Positions 12,626 to 22,582 of a DNA stretch of 64,000 nucleotides are shown in pieces. The translations under genes were made by a program, and so were the position numbers. Every line of letters begins with the position of its first letter. Position 1 is the first letter of the stretch. The stretch comes from Nitrosovibrio sp. Nv4 (GTDB lineage Bacteria > Pseudomonadota > Gammaproteobacteria > Burkholderiales > Nitrosomonadaceae). The DNA is taken from positions 1 to 64,000 of the forward strand of contig NZ_OCMZ01000001.1 of assembly GCF_900215485.1 (NCBI RefSeq). Direction: 5' to 3'. The notes under the pieces were generated by a model. The model ran no database searches, had not been told where the DNA came from, and was given only the letters and a program-made list of their open reading frames with translations.

Positions 12626-12677
12626 CCTCCGCCAAAATGGTATGACGACAACATACGCGATGAAGGGACCGGCTTGT

Positions 12678-14282
12678 TTATCCGTCGAGAGTCTCGAATA
12701 CCAGCCCGGCATGCTCCCGCATTCTATGAAACCGTATGGATTTCCAGCTTTCCTCGGCCACGCTCAATTCCGCTCCATAGGAAGCCAGAAAGGTCGGCGC
12801 ATCGACAACATCGTAGGCGATCCGGTGCGCGTTGGTATCGATAAATCGTTTAAGTTCGCGCGGGTCATCCGCAGTGACCCAGCGCGCCAACTGGTACTTC
12901 GCGGGTGCGAGCCGGGCATCTACGCCATATTCATGCTTGAGCCGGTGCGCTACCACCTCGAACTGCAAAGTACCCACGGCACCCAGCAGCAAGGTACCTC
13001 CCCAGTGAGGACGGAACACCTGAATCGCGCCCTCCTCACCAAGTTGCGCGAGCCCTAATTTGAGCTGCTTGCTGCGCATCGGGTCGGCAATCTCGACAGT
13101 CTGGAAAAGTTCCGGCGCGAAAAACGGCAAGCCTGTAAACTGCAGTCGCTCGCCTTCTGTCAGTGTATCACCCAGTTGCAGTGTCCCATGATTGGGAATT
13201 CCGATGATATCGCCGGGATAGGCAATATCGAGCAGATCCCGCCGTTGGGAGAGAAAAGAGACGACGCCGTTGGTTCGGATATCCTTATCGTTACGCACGA
13301 TCCTCAGGTTCATGCCGCGTTCGAACCGGCCTGAGCAAATTCTCACGAACGCAATGCGGTCCCGGTGAGCCGGATTCATATTTGCCTGAATCTTGAATAC
13401 CACGCCTGAAAACTTCGATTCAGCAGGTTGCACGCGACGCTGCAAGGCGTTGCGCGATCCAGGCGGTGGCGCAAGATCGACCAGCGCCTCAAGCACCTCG
13501 CGAACGCCGAAGTTATTGATGGCCGAGCCGAAAAATATCGGCGTCTGCTGGCCTGCGAGGAATGCCGCGTGGCTGAATTCGGGTGACGCACCGCGTATCA
13601 ATTCGACTTCCTGCTGCACCTTGGCGGCGTTGTCCGCAAAGCGTTCCGCGATAGCGGGATTGTTCAGGCCCTCGATGATTTCGTCCTCGTTATCCAACCT
13701 GTCCGACCCCGGCCGGAAAACACGCATGCTATCGCGCCTCAGGTCAAATACACCATTAAAACCACGACCCATGCCCATGGGCCAGGTAAAAGGCACCGCG
13801 GCCATGTCCAGCGTTCGTTCAATCTCGTCGATAAGGTCGAGTGGGTCACGCACTTCGCGGTCCATTTTATTTACGAAAGTGATGATGGGCGTATTACGCG
13901 AGCGACAAACGTTCAGCAGGCGCAACGTCTGGGCCTCAACTCCATTTGCGGCGTCGATCACCATGAGAGCTGCATCCACGGCCGTCAGAACACGATACGT
14001 ATCTTCGGAGAAATCCTGGTGTCCGGGCGTATCCAGTAAATTGATGACACAATCCCGGTACTCCATCTGCATCACCGAACTGGCTACCGAAATACCCCGC
14101 TGCTTCTCGATCTCCATCCAGTCGGAAGTGGCATGGCGGCTTGCCTTGCGCGCCTTGACGCTGCCTGCGATATGAATCGCCCCGGCAAACAACAGTAGCT
14201 TCTCGGTAAGCGTCGTCTTGCCGGCATCCGGGTGAGAAATTATGGCAAACGTACGGCGACGTGCGACTTCCTGACCAACCAT
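12678..14282 (-). CDS. prfC: Peptide chain release factor 3
   Basis: Ribosomal GTPase that removes RF1/RF2 after peptide release, 534 aa (E. coli RF3 is 529). The G1 loop is HPDAGKTTLTEKL near the N-terminus, followed by the RF3-typical segment DWMEIEKQRGIS (switch region/G2), G3 DTPGHQDFSEDTY and G4 FVNKMDRE; beta-barrel and C-terminal domains fill the rest. The start at 14282 is preferred over the ATG at 14288 because AAGGA lies eight bases before it. The gene lies 35 bases after yejF in the same direction, so read-through from the transporter operon is likely, though no functional link is known. Confidence 0.96.
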   Translation of the reverse strand: MVGQEVARRRTFAIISHPDAGKTTLTEKLLLFAGAIHIAGSVKARKASRHATSDWMEIEKQRGISVASSVMQMEYRDCVINLLDTPGHQDFSEDTYRVLTAVDAALMVIDAANGVEAQTLRLLNVCRSRNTPIITFVNKMDREVRDPLDLIDEIERTLDMAAVPFTWPMGMGRGFNGVFDLRRDSMRVFRPGSDRLDNEDEIIEGLNNPAIAERFADNAAKVQQEVELIRGASPEFSHAAFLAGQQTPIFFGSAINNFGVREVLEALVDLAPPPGSRNALQRRVQPAESKFSGVVFKIQANMNPAHRDRIAFVRICSGRFERGMNLRIVRNDKDIRTNGVVSFLSQRRDLLDIAYPGDIIGIPNHGTLQLGDTLTEGERLQFTGLPFFAPELFQTVEIADPMRSKQLKLGLAQLGEEGAIQVFRPHWGGTLLLGAVGTLQFEVVAHRLKHEYGVDARLAPAKYQLARWVTADDPRELKRFIDTNAHRIAYDVVDAPTFLASYGAELSVAEESWKSIRFHRMREHAGLVFETLDG

Positions 14283-14317
14283 ATACATATTCCTTATGCT
14301 TGTGCTTCCAGATGCGC

Positions 14318-16423
14318 TTAACCCTGTTCCTGAGGATAAAGATAACAGCGCGCTGTATGCGATGAACTGAATGTGCTTGTTGCCGGATACACTTCACGGC
14401 AGACCGGCATGACGTGGGGGCAGCGGGGATGGAAGTGGCAGCCTGGTGGTGGATTGGAGGGAGAAGGCATATCTCCATGGAGATGTATGACCTGGCGTTT
14501 CGATTCAGGTTCAATTACAGGAACCGCCGACAGCAGGGCCTGCGTATAGGGATGCCGGGGGCTGGTCAAAACTTCATCAACGCTGCCGCGCTCCACTATT
14601 CTCCCCAGATACATCACGGCCACTTCATCCGCAATATACTCCACCACCGAAATGTTGTGCGTGATGAATAGATAGGCCAATCCCAGATTGTTCTGCAACT
14701 CCTTCAACAGATTTAAAATCTGCGCCTGTACCGACACATCCAGGGCACTTGTGGGTTCATCGCAAACGATCAGTTTTGGGTTGACGGCCAAAGCGCGGGC
14801 AATGGCGATACGCTGACGCTGGCCACCCGAAAACTCATGCGGATAACGCCATTTCGTTTCCGGCGATAGCCCGACACTTTCCAATAGCTTGTCCACCTTG
14901 TTTCTATTGGTGCCGGATGCACGCTCAGCATGCCCTGCTTTGCTATCCTCCTCGATGTTCAGGGCGTTCATTCCCTCTTCGATAATATCGACGATACGCA
15001 TTCTCGGATTAAGCGACGAATACGGATCCTGGAAGATAAGCTGGAGCTCGCCGCGTAGCTTTCGTAACCGGTTGCGTTCCAGCCCTACCAGCTCAAGCCC
15101 GCCGTAGCGCACGCTGCCCCCGGTGGGGGGAATCAGTTGCAGGATGCCTTTGCCAACCGTGGTTTTTCCGCAACCCGATTCCCCTACCAGCGCCAATGTT
15201 TTGCCTTGGCAAATCTCAAGTGATACGCCGTCGACCGCTTTGACATATCCCACCACATGTTTCATGAAACCCTTATGGATGGGGAAGTAAACTTTCAGAT
15301 CGGTCACGGACAACAAGCATGAATCGGCAACTCCGGATTCATGATTCATCAACTCGGGCCCGGTATCGGACTTATCCGGCTCTCCTGAATTCTGGTCAGC
15401 AGACTCCAGTCTTTCATCCTTGAATTGTTGCTCCCGAACGCGGGACCCCCAATTCTGGTTAAAAAGATGACACCTCACCTGCTGTTCCCCGGCCAACGCG
15501 GTCCATCCCGGCGCAACCTCGTGACATAATTCCCAGGCATGATCACAGCGATCCGCAAAACGGCACCCGGCGAATTCGTGTGACAGTGGCGGTACGTTTC
15601 CGCTGATCGCCGCCAGCCGCAAACCCTGCCGCCGCTTATCCCTTCCTGGTAAGGACGCGAGCAACTTCCGTGAATAGGGATGTGCGGGACCACGGAAAAA
15701 CGCGTCGCGTGTCGCTGTCTCCACGATTTCTCCGGCATACATTATCCCCACCCGATGCGCTATTTCCGCTGCCACACCGAGATCGTGGGTAATGAATAGA
15801 ATAGCCATGCCGTCGCGTTGCTGCAGATTACGCATGAGGTCAAGTACCTGCGCCTGAATGGTGACGTCCAGCGCGGTGGTAGGCTCATCGGCGATAAGCA
15901 GTTCAGGTTCTCCTGCCAGGGCCATGGCTATCATCATCCGCTGTTTCATTCCGCCCGAAAACTGGAACGGATACTCATTCATGCGCCTTGCCGGATCAGG
16001 TATTCCCACCTGATCCAGAATTTCCTGTATGCGTTTTTGTGCCACCGCACCGCGTAAATTGAAATGCCGCTGCAATACTTCGCCAATCTGATCCGCCACG
16101 GTCATGACTGGATTCAGGCTTAGCATTGGCTCCTGGAAAATCATGCTGACGCGCTTTCCGCGAATGCCGCGCATGGCGGCCTCAGGCAGCAGAAGCAGAT
16201 CCTCTCCACCGAGTCTGACAGAACCCCCCAAAATTTCCCCCGAGTCTGGCAGCAATCGCATAACGGAAAGGGCAGTCATGGATTTGCCGCAGCCGGATTC
16301 ACCCAACAGCGCGAAGGTCTCACCCCTCATGATCTGTAGCGTAAGTCCGTCCACCGCTCGCACCGGCGCTGCCTCCGTGTAGAGAATGGTCTCGAGATCG
16401 TTGATTTGCAAAACCGCATTCAT
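14318..16423 (-). CDS. yejF: Peptide ABC transporter, fused double ATPase (YejF-like)
   Basis: Cytoplasmic energy subunit of a peptide/nickel-class ABC importer, 701 aa. Two complete ATPase modules are fused, as in YejF: Walker [13 protein letters not shown] and [12 protein letters not shown], signatures [12 protein letters not shown] and [12 protein letters not shown], Walker [10 protein letters not shown] and CDEPTSALD. Each half ends in an oligopeptide-transporter C-terminal domain with a Cys pattern ([28 protein letters not shown]) that resembles the cluster-binding tails of Opp/Dpp ATPases. A hydrophilic linker of about 60 residues, longer than usual, joins them. It overlaps yejE by four bases (ATGA). 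Confidence 0.93.
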   Translation of the reverse strand: MNAVLQINDLETILYTEAAPVRAVDGLTLQIMRGETFALLGESGCGKSMTALSVMRLLPDSGEILGGSVRLGGEDLLLLPEAAMRGIRGKRVSMIFQEPMLSLNPVMTVADQIGEVLQRHFNLRGAVAQKRIQEILDQVGIPDPARRMNEYPFQFSGGMKQRMMIAMALAGEPELLIADEPTTALDVTIQAQVLDLMRNLQQRDGMAILFITHDLGVAAEIAHRVGIMYAGEIVETATRDAFFRGPAHPYSRKLLASLPGRDKRRQGLRLAAISGNVPPLSHEFAGCRFADRCDHAWELCHEVAPGWTALAGEQQVRCHLFNQNWGSRVREQQFKDERLESADQNSGEPDKSDTGPELMNHESGVADSCLLSVTDLKVYFPIHKGFMKHVVGYVKAVDGVSLEICQGKTLALVGESGCGKTTVGKGILQLIPPTGGSVRYGGLELVGLERNRLRKLRGELQLIFQDPYSSLNPRMRIVDIIEEGMNALNIEEDSKAGHAERASGTNRNKVDKLLESVGLSPETKWRYPHEFSGGQRQRIAIARALAVNPKLIVCDEPTSALDVSVQAQILNLLKELQNNLGLAYLFITHNISVVEYIADEVAVMYLGRIVERGSVDEVLTSPRHPYTQALLSAVPVIEPESKRQVIHLHGDMPSPSNPPPGCHFHPRCPHVMPVCREVYPATSTFSSSHTARCYLYPQEQG

Positions 16424-17919
16424 GACGGAAGAGAACTCTCGGTCCTGGTGGGAGAAGATTTGGCTTCTGGCTCTTCTCTGCGTTTGCGCCGCAATGCTCT
16501 AACTCTCGCCGATAGGGTCTTCACTCGTGGATCAAATGCATTTTGTACCGCATCGGCAAACAGATTGGCGCTCAAGACCAGGGCAAACATGAAACTGAAG
16601 GCCGCAAGCAAGGACCACCATACCATTGGATCCCGGGCCATTTCGAGACGTGCCGCATTAATCATGGTGCCAAAACTGATAGTTGATGGATCAACGCCAA
16701 CGCCTACGTAAGACAGCACAGCTTCAGCCAGAACCAGGCCGCTGAAATCCATAACCGTAGTAATCAGCACGATATGCATCACGTTGGGAAGAATGTGGCG
16801 GCTGAGAATACGCCAATGGGAAACACCGAACGCGTGAGCCGCCTGGATATATTCCATTTCACGCAACTTCAGTGTTTCGCCACGCAGCAGGCGGCACAAA
16901 CCCGTCCAGCTCGTTACGCCGAGTATGATGCACAGAAACAGCAGACGCAGATCGGCGCGGGATGCGACCGTATCGAACAGTTCCGGGTGCGTCTCCATGT
17001 ATACTTGCGTCATCAACACTGCCGCTGCAATAAGCAGAACACCGGGAATTGAACTCAGCGTGGTATACAGATATTGAATCACATCATCCACCCAGCCTCG
17101 AAAGTAGCCGGCGGTGATGCCGAGAAGCAGTGCAAAAGGAAGCATCATCAATGTAGTGAGCGTCCCGATCACGAGTCCGGTACGGATGCTTTTCAATGAC
17201 TGGTAGAAAACATCCTGCCCTACTTTGTCTGTGCCCAATATATGGTAGCTTCCGCATAAAGTCAGTGCCGCACCGCACAGTACCAGGATGAGCGCCAGTG
17301 TGACGCATACTGCGTTCCAGGGAATGGCGGTAGCACCACGCCTGATAGTGGAGAGCATTGATAGAAATGCTTCCCCGCTGCGGTGTGCCAATAACAGGGT
17401 CAACGATGCCACAATCAGGCACCAGAAGAACAGTCCAAGACCGCCACCCGCTGCCGCTCGCCAGGCGATATCGGTGGCAAGCTGCGCTTCGGGATTCTGC
17501 AAGTGCGCCGCGCCGAATTTCAGGCGGGGAAATTCCCGTGTCTGCCCGCCGCCCGGATGCTCGATTGTTTCCCGAGCATAAAGATGTGCGGCAAACGGTG
17601 CTGAATATGTCTTTTCCACCTGTGTCCGCAACGGGGTCGCGATCACGTCGAACAGGCTTAGGACTTCCACGCTATAAACTGTTTCGCCGCCGCTATCATT
17701 CTCCACGGCGGGACGTAAATGCACCGTGTCCAGCAAACCGATAATGACAAAGAATACCAGCACCGTGAGCGCCGCCATGCCGCTTGCACTATGGCCGACG
17801 CGGCGCCACGGCGCCCAGAGATGCTCGTTTCGCCATACGTACCAGGCAAACAGGATAACGGCCGCAACCAGGAGGTAGACGAGCGCATCCGTCCATAGAA
17901 TTACAGGTTTGAAAGACAT
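16420..17919 (-). CDS. yejE: Peptide ABC transporter permease (YejE-like), N-terminally enlarged
   Basis: Inner-membrane permease of the BPD/OppC type, 499 aa against roughly 340 for E. coli YejE. The extra length is in the N-terminal half: two early helices, a periplasmic segment of about 100 residues (about 70-170), then another helix before the transport domain. The coupling EAA-like loop (EMEYIQAAHAFGVSHWRIL, about residues 375-393) is in place. A basic Ser/Thr tail ends the protein. It overlaps yejF by four bases and starts 22 bases after yejB. The large periplasmic insertion is typical of OppC-like permeases with an extra domain; its job is unknown. Confidence 0.9.
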   Translation of the reverse strand: MSFKPVILWTDALVYLLVAAVILFAWYVWRNEHLWAPWRRVGHSASGMAALTVLVFFVIIGLLDTVHLRPAVENDSGGETVYSVEVLSLFDVIATPLRTQVEKTYSAPFAAHLYARETIEHPGGGQTREFPRLKFGAAHLQNPEAQLATDIAWRAAAGGGLGLFFWCLIVASLTLLLAHRSGEAFLSMLSTIRRGATAIPWNAVCVTLALILVLCGAALTLCGSYHILGTDKVGQDVFYQSLKSIRTGLVIGTLTTLMMLPFALLLGITAGYFRGWVDDVIQYLYTTLSSIPGVLLIAAAVLMTQVYMETHPELFDTVASRADLRLLFLCIILGVTSWTGLCRLLRGETLKLREMEYIQAAHAFGVSHWRILSRHILPNVMHIVLITTVMDFSGLVLAEAVLSYVGVGVDPSTISFGTMINAARLEMARDPMVWWSLLAAFSFMFALVLSANLFADAVQNAFDPRVKTLSARVRALRRKRREEPEAKSSPTRTESSLPS

Positions 17920-17941
17920 CAGTGCGCTTGTTGGGATACCA

Positions 17942-18919
17942 TTATTCCAACCTGATCCTGGGGTCCACCAGCGTATAGGAAATGTCTGTCAATATCAGCC
18001 CGACGATATAAAGCAGCGATCCGAGAAAAACCATGGCCCGCACTACCGCGAAATCCTGAGAGTTGATTGCATCAATGGTATAGCTGCCCAATCCCGGGAT
18101 ACCGAAAAACGATTCGGCAATCAGGCTACCGAGAAAAAGCAGCGGAATCACGACTACCGCTCCGGTGAGTATGGGAATCATCGCGTTTCTGAGCACGTGC
18201 CCAAACAGTACGGCACTTTCCGGCAAGCCCTTGGCCCGGGCGGTACGGACATAGTCTTTGCCCATTTCTTCCAGAAAGAGGGTTCGATACCAGCGAGTGT
18301 TGGCGCCGGCTCCGCTTATCACACCGATAATCACCGGCAGGACGAGAAATTTGGCAGCGTCCAACTCTTGACCATAGCCTGATATCGGCACTAGATGCCA
18401 CAATTTGCTGATCAGAAATTGTCCGGCGATAATGTAGAATAAACTGGAGATGGACATTAGCGCGACGCATAGTACCACACCCCAGAAATCCACGTAGGTC
18501 GCCCGAAAAAACACCATTATCAGCGCAAAAACTATATAGACGCCCAATCCCAGCAGAAATACCGGCAGTGCGATGGCGAGGCTGGGCACCATCCGGCTTT
18601 TGATTTCATAAGCAATATCCCGTCCATCATCGGCGCGACCGAAACGGAAAGCAAACATGGCAGCCGACTTCTCAAAAAAAATAGTATTCGTCAGCTTTGT
18701 GAAACCCTCGTCGCCGCTATTGAACATCAGCGGCTTATCGTAGCCGCGCTCCTGCTTCCACTTGGCAATGGCTTCAGGTGTAACGCGCTTGATTCCCAGT
18801 TGCATTCGCGCCATGTCATCGGGCGTGTTCACCACGAAGAATAAAGTGAAGGTAATCAGATTGACGCCGATCAGAATGGGAATCGCATACAGCACGCGCC
18901 GGATAATGTAATTAAGCAT
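17942..18919 (-). CDS. yejB: Peptide ABC transporter permease (YejB-like)
   Basis: Inner-membrane permease of the DppB/OppB type, 325 aa. It starts MLNYIIRRVLYAIPILIGVN, the classical N-terminal helix of this family, followed by a periplasmic segment (about residues 30-110), further helices, and the EAA coupling loop with DYVRTARAKGLPE (about 222-234). It ends in the usual DPRIRLE. It starts six bases after the yejA stop and lies 22 bases before yejE, so the four genes form one operon. With YejE it forms the channel. Confidence 0.93.
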   Translation of the reverse strand: MLNYIIRRVLYAIPILIGVNLITFTLFFVVNTPDDMARMQLGIKRVTPEAIAKWKQERGYDKPLMFNSGDEGFTKLTNTIFFEKSAAMFAFRFGRADDGRDIAYEIKSRMVPSLAIALPVFLLGLGVYIVFALIMVFFRATYVDFWGVVLCVALMSISSLFYIIAGQFLISKLWHLVPISGYGQELDAAKFLVLPVIIGVISGAGANTRWYRTLFLEEMGKDYVRTARAKGLPESAVLFGHVLRNAMIPILTGAVVVIPLLFLGSLIAESFFGIPGLGSYTIDAINSQDFAVVRAMVFLGSLLYIVGLILTDISYTLVDPRIRLE

Positions 18920-18925
18920 TCAAGC

Positions 18926-21244
18926 TCATGACATCTGGGTTTCTATTGTTGATTCAGTACTCGTTATTCCCGCTCCTCGTTCCCTGCGACGGTAAACGAC
19001 GACGGCGGGAATAATGCTTGCCACCAGCACAATCAATCCCGCTATGGCGGGCCATACCACCGGTTTATTCCATTCGCTCCGCTTCTGCTCCCGCAGGCCG
19101 GCATCTATCCGAAAGTATTTGACATTGTTGTGTGACAATCTGTTCGCTTTAATATTGCCGTACCAGGCGTGATATAACCCGTATTCCTTGGGATGGTACC
19201 CCCAGAGCCAAGGTGAATCGTGGCGAAGAATAGTTATCATCCGGTCAATGATCTGCTGGCGCTTGAGGCCGTCTTCCATATTCTTCATTCGGTCGAATAG
19301 CCGGTTATACTCCGGATTGGAGTAATTGGCGGCGTTCTCGCCTTCGCTTCCGACTTTTTGCTGGGGACCGTACAGCAGGAATAAAAAATTTTCCGGGTCG
19401 GGATAATCCGCATTCCAGCCCCACTCGAAAATTTGAGCATTGCCCTTGCGTATCTTGTCCTGGAAGCGGTTGTAGTCTGTGTTCCTGACCACCAGTTGAA
19501 TGTTGAGTTTCTGGAACTGTTTGCGCATCCAGTCGAGGCTGGATTTGTCCTCGGTTCCGCGAGTGGTGACGTCGAAATAAAGCACTAGTGGCGCGCCTGT
19601 TTTGGCATCCATACCGTCGGGATAACCCGCTTCTGCCAGCAGTTTTCTGGCAGCCTCGATTGGTTTACGACGTGGGCGCCCATCTACCCAGTCGTATACC
19701 ACTGGATTGATTCCTTCCTTGCCTTCGCGGTGACCTGCGATACCCGGAGCGATGGGCCCTTGGGCGGGAATACCGCGTCCATTGGCAAATATGGAAACGT
19801 ACTCTTCGTAATCCACCGCAATCGAAATAGCCTGACGCAGTTTTCTGGCAGCCTCGCGTCCCTGTTTGCCGATACCCCCAACCACCGGGTCCAGCATATT
19901 GAAACCCATGTAATTCGTGGAGGTCGCCACTGCGGTCTCCAATCGGATGCCTTGCTCCTGCATTGCTTCGGTTACGGTTGCTTCCCCCTGTCCCGCCAGT
20001 TGAACTGCCTGATCGAAACTATCGGAACCAATACTCGATGCGTCATAATAACCTTGCAGGAATTTATTCCAGCGGGGAATGCTCTCCCTCTCCCGGCTGT
20101 ATATGACTTTGTCAATAAAGGGCAGTGGTGCTCCCGCATCGCGTAACAAATCGGCCTGCTCATCGACCGGCATTCCCTCGGACGGATAGGTTTCACCATG
20201 AAAATTGGGATTTTTTTCCAGGACCATCATGCGATTGGGGTCGTTCTTGGTCAGCATATAAGGTCCGGTTCCCAGCGGGTACCAGTCAAGGTTGATATTT
20301 TTTTCAGCCAATCCCTTCTGATTGTAAAAACGCTCCGCCTCCCATGGGATAGGGGCGAAAAAAGGCATTGCCAGCCAGTACTTGAACTGAGGGTATTTGC
20401 CATTGATCTTGACGTGGTAGGTATAGCGATCTACCGCCTCCGCCCCAGCAAGCGGATAGCTATTCAAATCCAGATACGCATCTGAGCCCTGCTCCTTGAG
20501 CTGCGCCTCGTCGGCTGTCCGTAGGGTTTCTGCATATTCCTTGAGGCCAATAATGTAATCGGACATCAAACCAAAAATCGGGGAATGCAACCGGGGGTGA
20601 GCCAGCCGCTTGATCTGGAAGACGTAATCTTCAGCAGTCAGTTCGCGGGAACCCGTATGAGGAAAATCGCCCAGTTTGTGAATGTCGGTCAACTCCTTTT
20701 CGGGTAGACGATGATAAAGAAACTCCCCCTGCTGGTCTTTGGCGAATGCCGGATGAGGCTGGAAGCGGATGCCAGGCATGATGGAGATCTCGTAAATCGT
20801 GTAAGCGATCTGCTCATCACCGGCATTGTCCGGCAAACGCGTTCCCTTCTTGTCGAAATACTGCACTGACGGCATTTTTGCCGCTGACGCCGGAATCAGT
20901 TCGTAGGGACGTTTCAGGTAATGGTATTGCAATGGTGGCTCGTAAATCTGTGCTGTGATAAGAATCTCGTTGGAGCTATAGGACTGCACGGGGTCCAGAT
21001 GCTTGGGACGTTCGGCAAACGCGCCATAAAGAATATTTTTTCCCGCATCGCTGTCGGGATAGGGATTATTCCAGGGGCCGCTGCACGCACACATCAGGGC
21101 TGTAAGCATTACCAGTAGATACTCAAGGCATCTCGGTTTGGCTCGGCCCGTTTTATGTATCCAATTTTGCAAGGGTACTGTCGCCGCCGCTAACGGCGAA
21201 AGTGAAGACGGTTTCAAAGGTTCGGTAAACACTGCTGCCTTCAT
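18926..21244 (-). CDS. yejA: Peptide ABC transporter substrate-binding protein (YejA-like)
   Basis: Extracytoplasmic solute-binding protein (family 5) that delivers peptides to the YejBEF importer; large, 772 aa from the ATG at 21244. After a hydrophobic N-terminal segment a Cys-containing stretch (LTALMCACSGPW) suggests lipid anchoring, though the lipobox is imperfect. The body holds typical family-5 blocks such as GTGPYMLTKNDP and WGWNADYPDPENF. Unusually it ends with a C-terminal membrane helix (about residues 735-757) and a basic tail, which would anchor it at both ends. An in-frame codon further upstream (21292) is possible. It is divergent from fabI. Confidence 0.88.
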   Translation of the reverse strand: MKAAVFTEPLKPSSLSPLAAATVPLQNWIHKTGRAKPRCLEYLLVMLTALMCACSGPWNNPYPDSDAGKNILYGAFAERPKHLDPVQSYSSNEILITAQIYEPPLQYHYLKRPYELIPASAAKMPSVQYFDKKGTRLPDNAGDEQIAYTIYEISIMPGIRFQPHPAFAKDQQGEFLYHRLPEKELTDIHKLGDFPHTGSRELTAEDYVFQIKRLAHPRLHSPIFGLMSDYIIGLKEYAETLRTADEAQLKEQGSDAYLDLNSYPLAGAEAVDRYTYHVKINGKYPQFKYWLAMPFFAPIPWEAERFYNQKGLAEKNINLDWYPLGTGPYMLTKNDPNRMMVLEKNPNFHGETYPSEGMPVDEQADLLRDAGAPLPFIDKVIYSRERESIPRWNKFLQGYYDASSIGSDSFDQAVQLAGQGEATVTEAMQEQGIRLETAVATSTNYMGFNMLDPVVGGIGKQGREAARKLRQAISIAVDYEEYVSIFANGRGIPAQGPIAPGIAGHREGKEGINPVVYDWVDGRPRRKPIEAARKLLAEAGYPDGMDAKTGAPLVLYFDVTTRGTEDKSSLDWMRKQFQKLNIQLVVRNTDYNRFQDKIRKGNAQIFEWGWNADYPDPENFLFLLYGPQQKVGSEGENAANYSNPEYNRLFDRMKNMEDGLKRQQIIDRMITILRHDSPWLWGYHPKEYGLYHAWYGNIKANRLSHNNVKYFRIDAGLREQKRSEWNKPVVWPAIAGLIVLVASIIPAVVVYRRRERGAGITSTESTIETQMS

Positions 21245-21618
21245 TGATGCGATAGTGTAGCGTAAATATCGGGCACATGGCCTGGGCGCCACTCAGGCGA
21301 AAAACTGATGATTCTACAAGTACCATGGACTTGAAGCTATAATCCTAAATCCGTCAGTTGACCACTCATTTTTCAGTTTAGAATTAGGATCCACAAAGAC
21401 TTTTTGTATCACTTGACCTTCACCTTTTCGGTGGGTTCGCTACGGGGCGAATTGAACGGTTTTTGCGGCACATGGCTGCGTTGCAACTCCTTGGAATGGA
21501 ATTACCATTCCGCGTCGTCGCGCCTTGCCCTGCACCCCAAAAACCGCACGCTCCACCCCGTCCAACTACCGGATTCAGGATTATTCCGCAGATTACTCAA
21601 CATTCGCAAGGATATGAT
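21245..21618. other. Divergent yejA-fabI region with structured fabI leader
   Basis: 374 bases without a supported gene. It contains candidate promoters near 21338-21390 and, in the fabI direction, a potential RNA fold: CGGTTTTTG (21457-21465) pairs with CAAAAACCG (21538-21546), enclosing a perfect hairpin GGAATGG-AATTA-CCATTCC (21493-21511). The fabI frame is open through the fold but the ribosome site selects the downstream ATG. Confidence 0.6.
21338..21390 (+). promoter_or_regulatory. Candidate promoters and inverted repeat upstream of fabI
   Basis: Two plus-strand candidates: a perfect TATAAT at 21338-21343 without a clear -35, and TTGACC (21358-21363) with TAGAAT (21379-21384) at a short 15-base spacing. 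ATCCTAA (21342-21348) and TTAGGAT (21384-21390) form an inverted repeat bracketing the second candidate, which could be a regulator site. Confidence 0.4.
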
Positions 21619-22407
21619 ATGACCCTTCTCGCCGATAAGCGCATTCTCATCGCCGGACTGCTAAGTAATCGATCCATTGCCTACGGCATTGCAAAAGCAA
21701 TGCATCGCGAGGGCGCGCAACTGGCCTTTACTTATCAGGGGGAAGGAGTGCGTGAACGAGTGGGAAAAATAATTACCGAATTCGATAGTGATTTGTTGTT
21801 TCCCTGCGATGTTTCGAATGACAACGAAATCGACCGCTGTTTCGACGATTTGGCAAAACGTTGGGATGGCCTTGACGGTATCGTTCATTCAATCGCCTTT
21901 GCACCGCGTGAGGCATTGAGCGGAGACTATGTCGAAAGCGTGGATCGCGAGGCGTTCCGCATAGCCCATGATGTCAGTTCCTACAGTTTTACCGCGCTGG
22001 CAAAGGCCGGGATGCCGCTGATGCAAGGCAGAAACGGCTCGCTCCTTACACTCACCTACCTTGGCTCGACAAGAGTTATGCCGAGTTACAACGTCATGGG
22101 ATTGGCCAAAGCAAGTCTTGAGGCGAATGTACGCTTCATGGCGTCCAGTCTCGGCCCCAAGGGGATACGGGTCAATGCCATCTCTGCCGGACCGATCAAA
22201 ACGCTGGCAGCGGCAGGAATTGGCAACTTTGGAAAACTGTTGAACTATACCGAGAAAGTCGCGCCACTGCGGCGTAACGTTTCAATCATGGAAGTCGGAA
22301 ATGTTGCTGCTTTTCTGTGCAGCGATCTGGCTAGCGGTATTACCGGCGAAATTACTCACGTCGACGCAGGATTTAACACGGTTGCATTTGACCTCATTGA
22401 TTCGTGA
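21619..22407 (+). CDS. fabI: Enoyl-[acyl-carrier-protein] reductase (NADH)
   Basis: Reduces trans-2-enoyl-ACP in each cycle of fatty-acid elongation; classical short-chain dehydrogenase fold, 262 aa. FabI features are the variant nucleotide loop [28 protein letters not shown], and the Tyr-x6-Lys catalytic arrangement in YNVMGLAK, followed by [13 protein letters not shown]. The start at 21619 has AAGGA eight bases upstream; the frame is open a further 52 codons but that part is the non-coding leader with an RNA fold. Monocistronic between divergent yejA and convergent ppiD. Confidence 0.96.
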   Translation: MTLLADKRILIAGLLSNRSIAYGIAKAMHREGAQLAFTYQGEGVRERVGKIITEFDSDLLFPCDVSNDNEIDRCFDDLAKRWDGLDGIVHSIAFAPREALSGDYVESVDREAFRIAHDVSSYSFTALAKAGMPLMQGRNGSLLTLTYLGSTRVMPSYNVMGLAKASLEANVRFMASSLGPKGIRVNAISAGPIKTLAAAGIGNFGKLLNYTEKVAPLRRNVSIMEVGNVAAFLCSDLASGITGEITHVDAGFNTVAFDLIDS

Positions 22408-22582
22408 GGAATCTCTGAATAAGTCCCCCTGGCGCGCTCATTTGCCAATTGCGTTGGGAATCGGGATGATCACGAGGCAAACAAAGGAGATCGCAACCCG
22501 ATTCGAGCGAGGAGCGCGATGGCTGCAGGTGCCCGATTTTCGCAATCGGAAGAAAGTGAACTCCCTGTCTAAGGTTCCTGCG

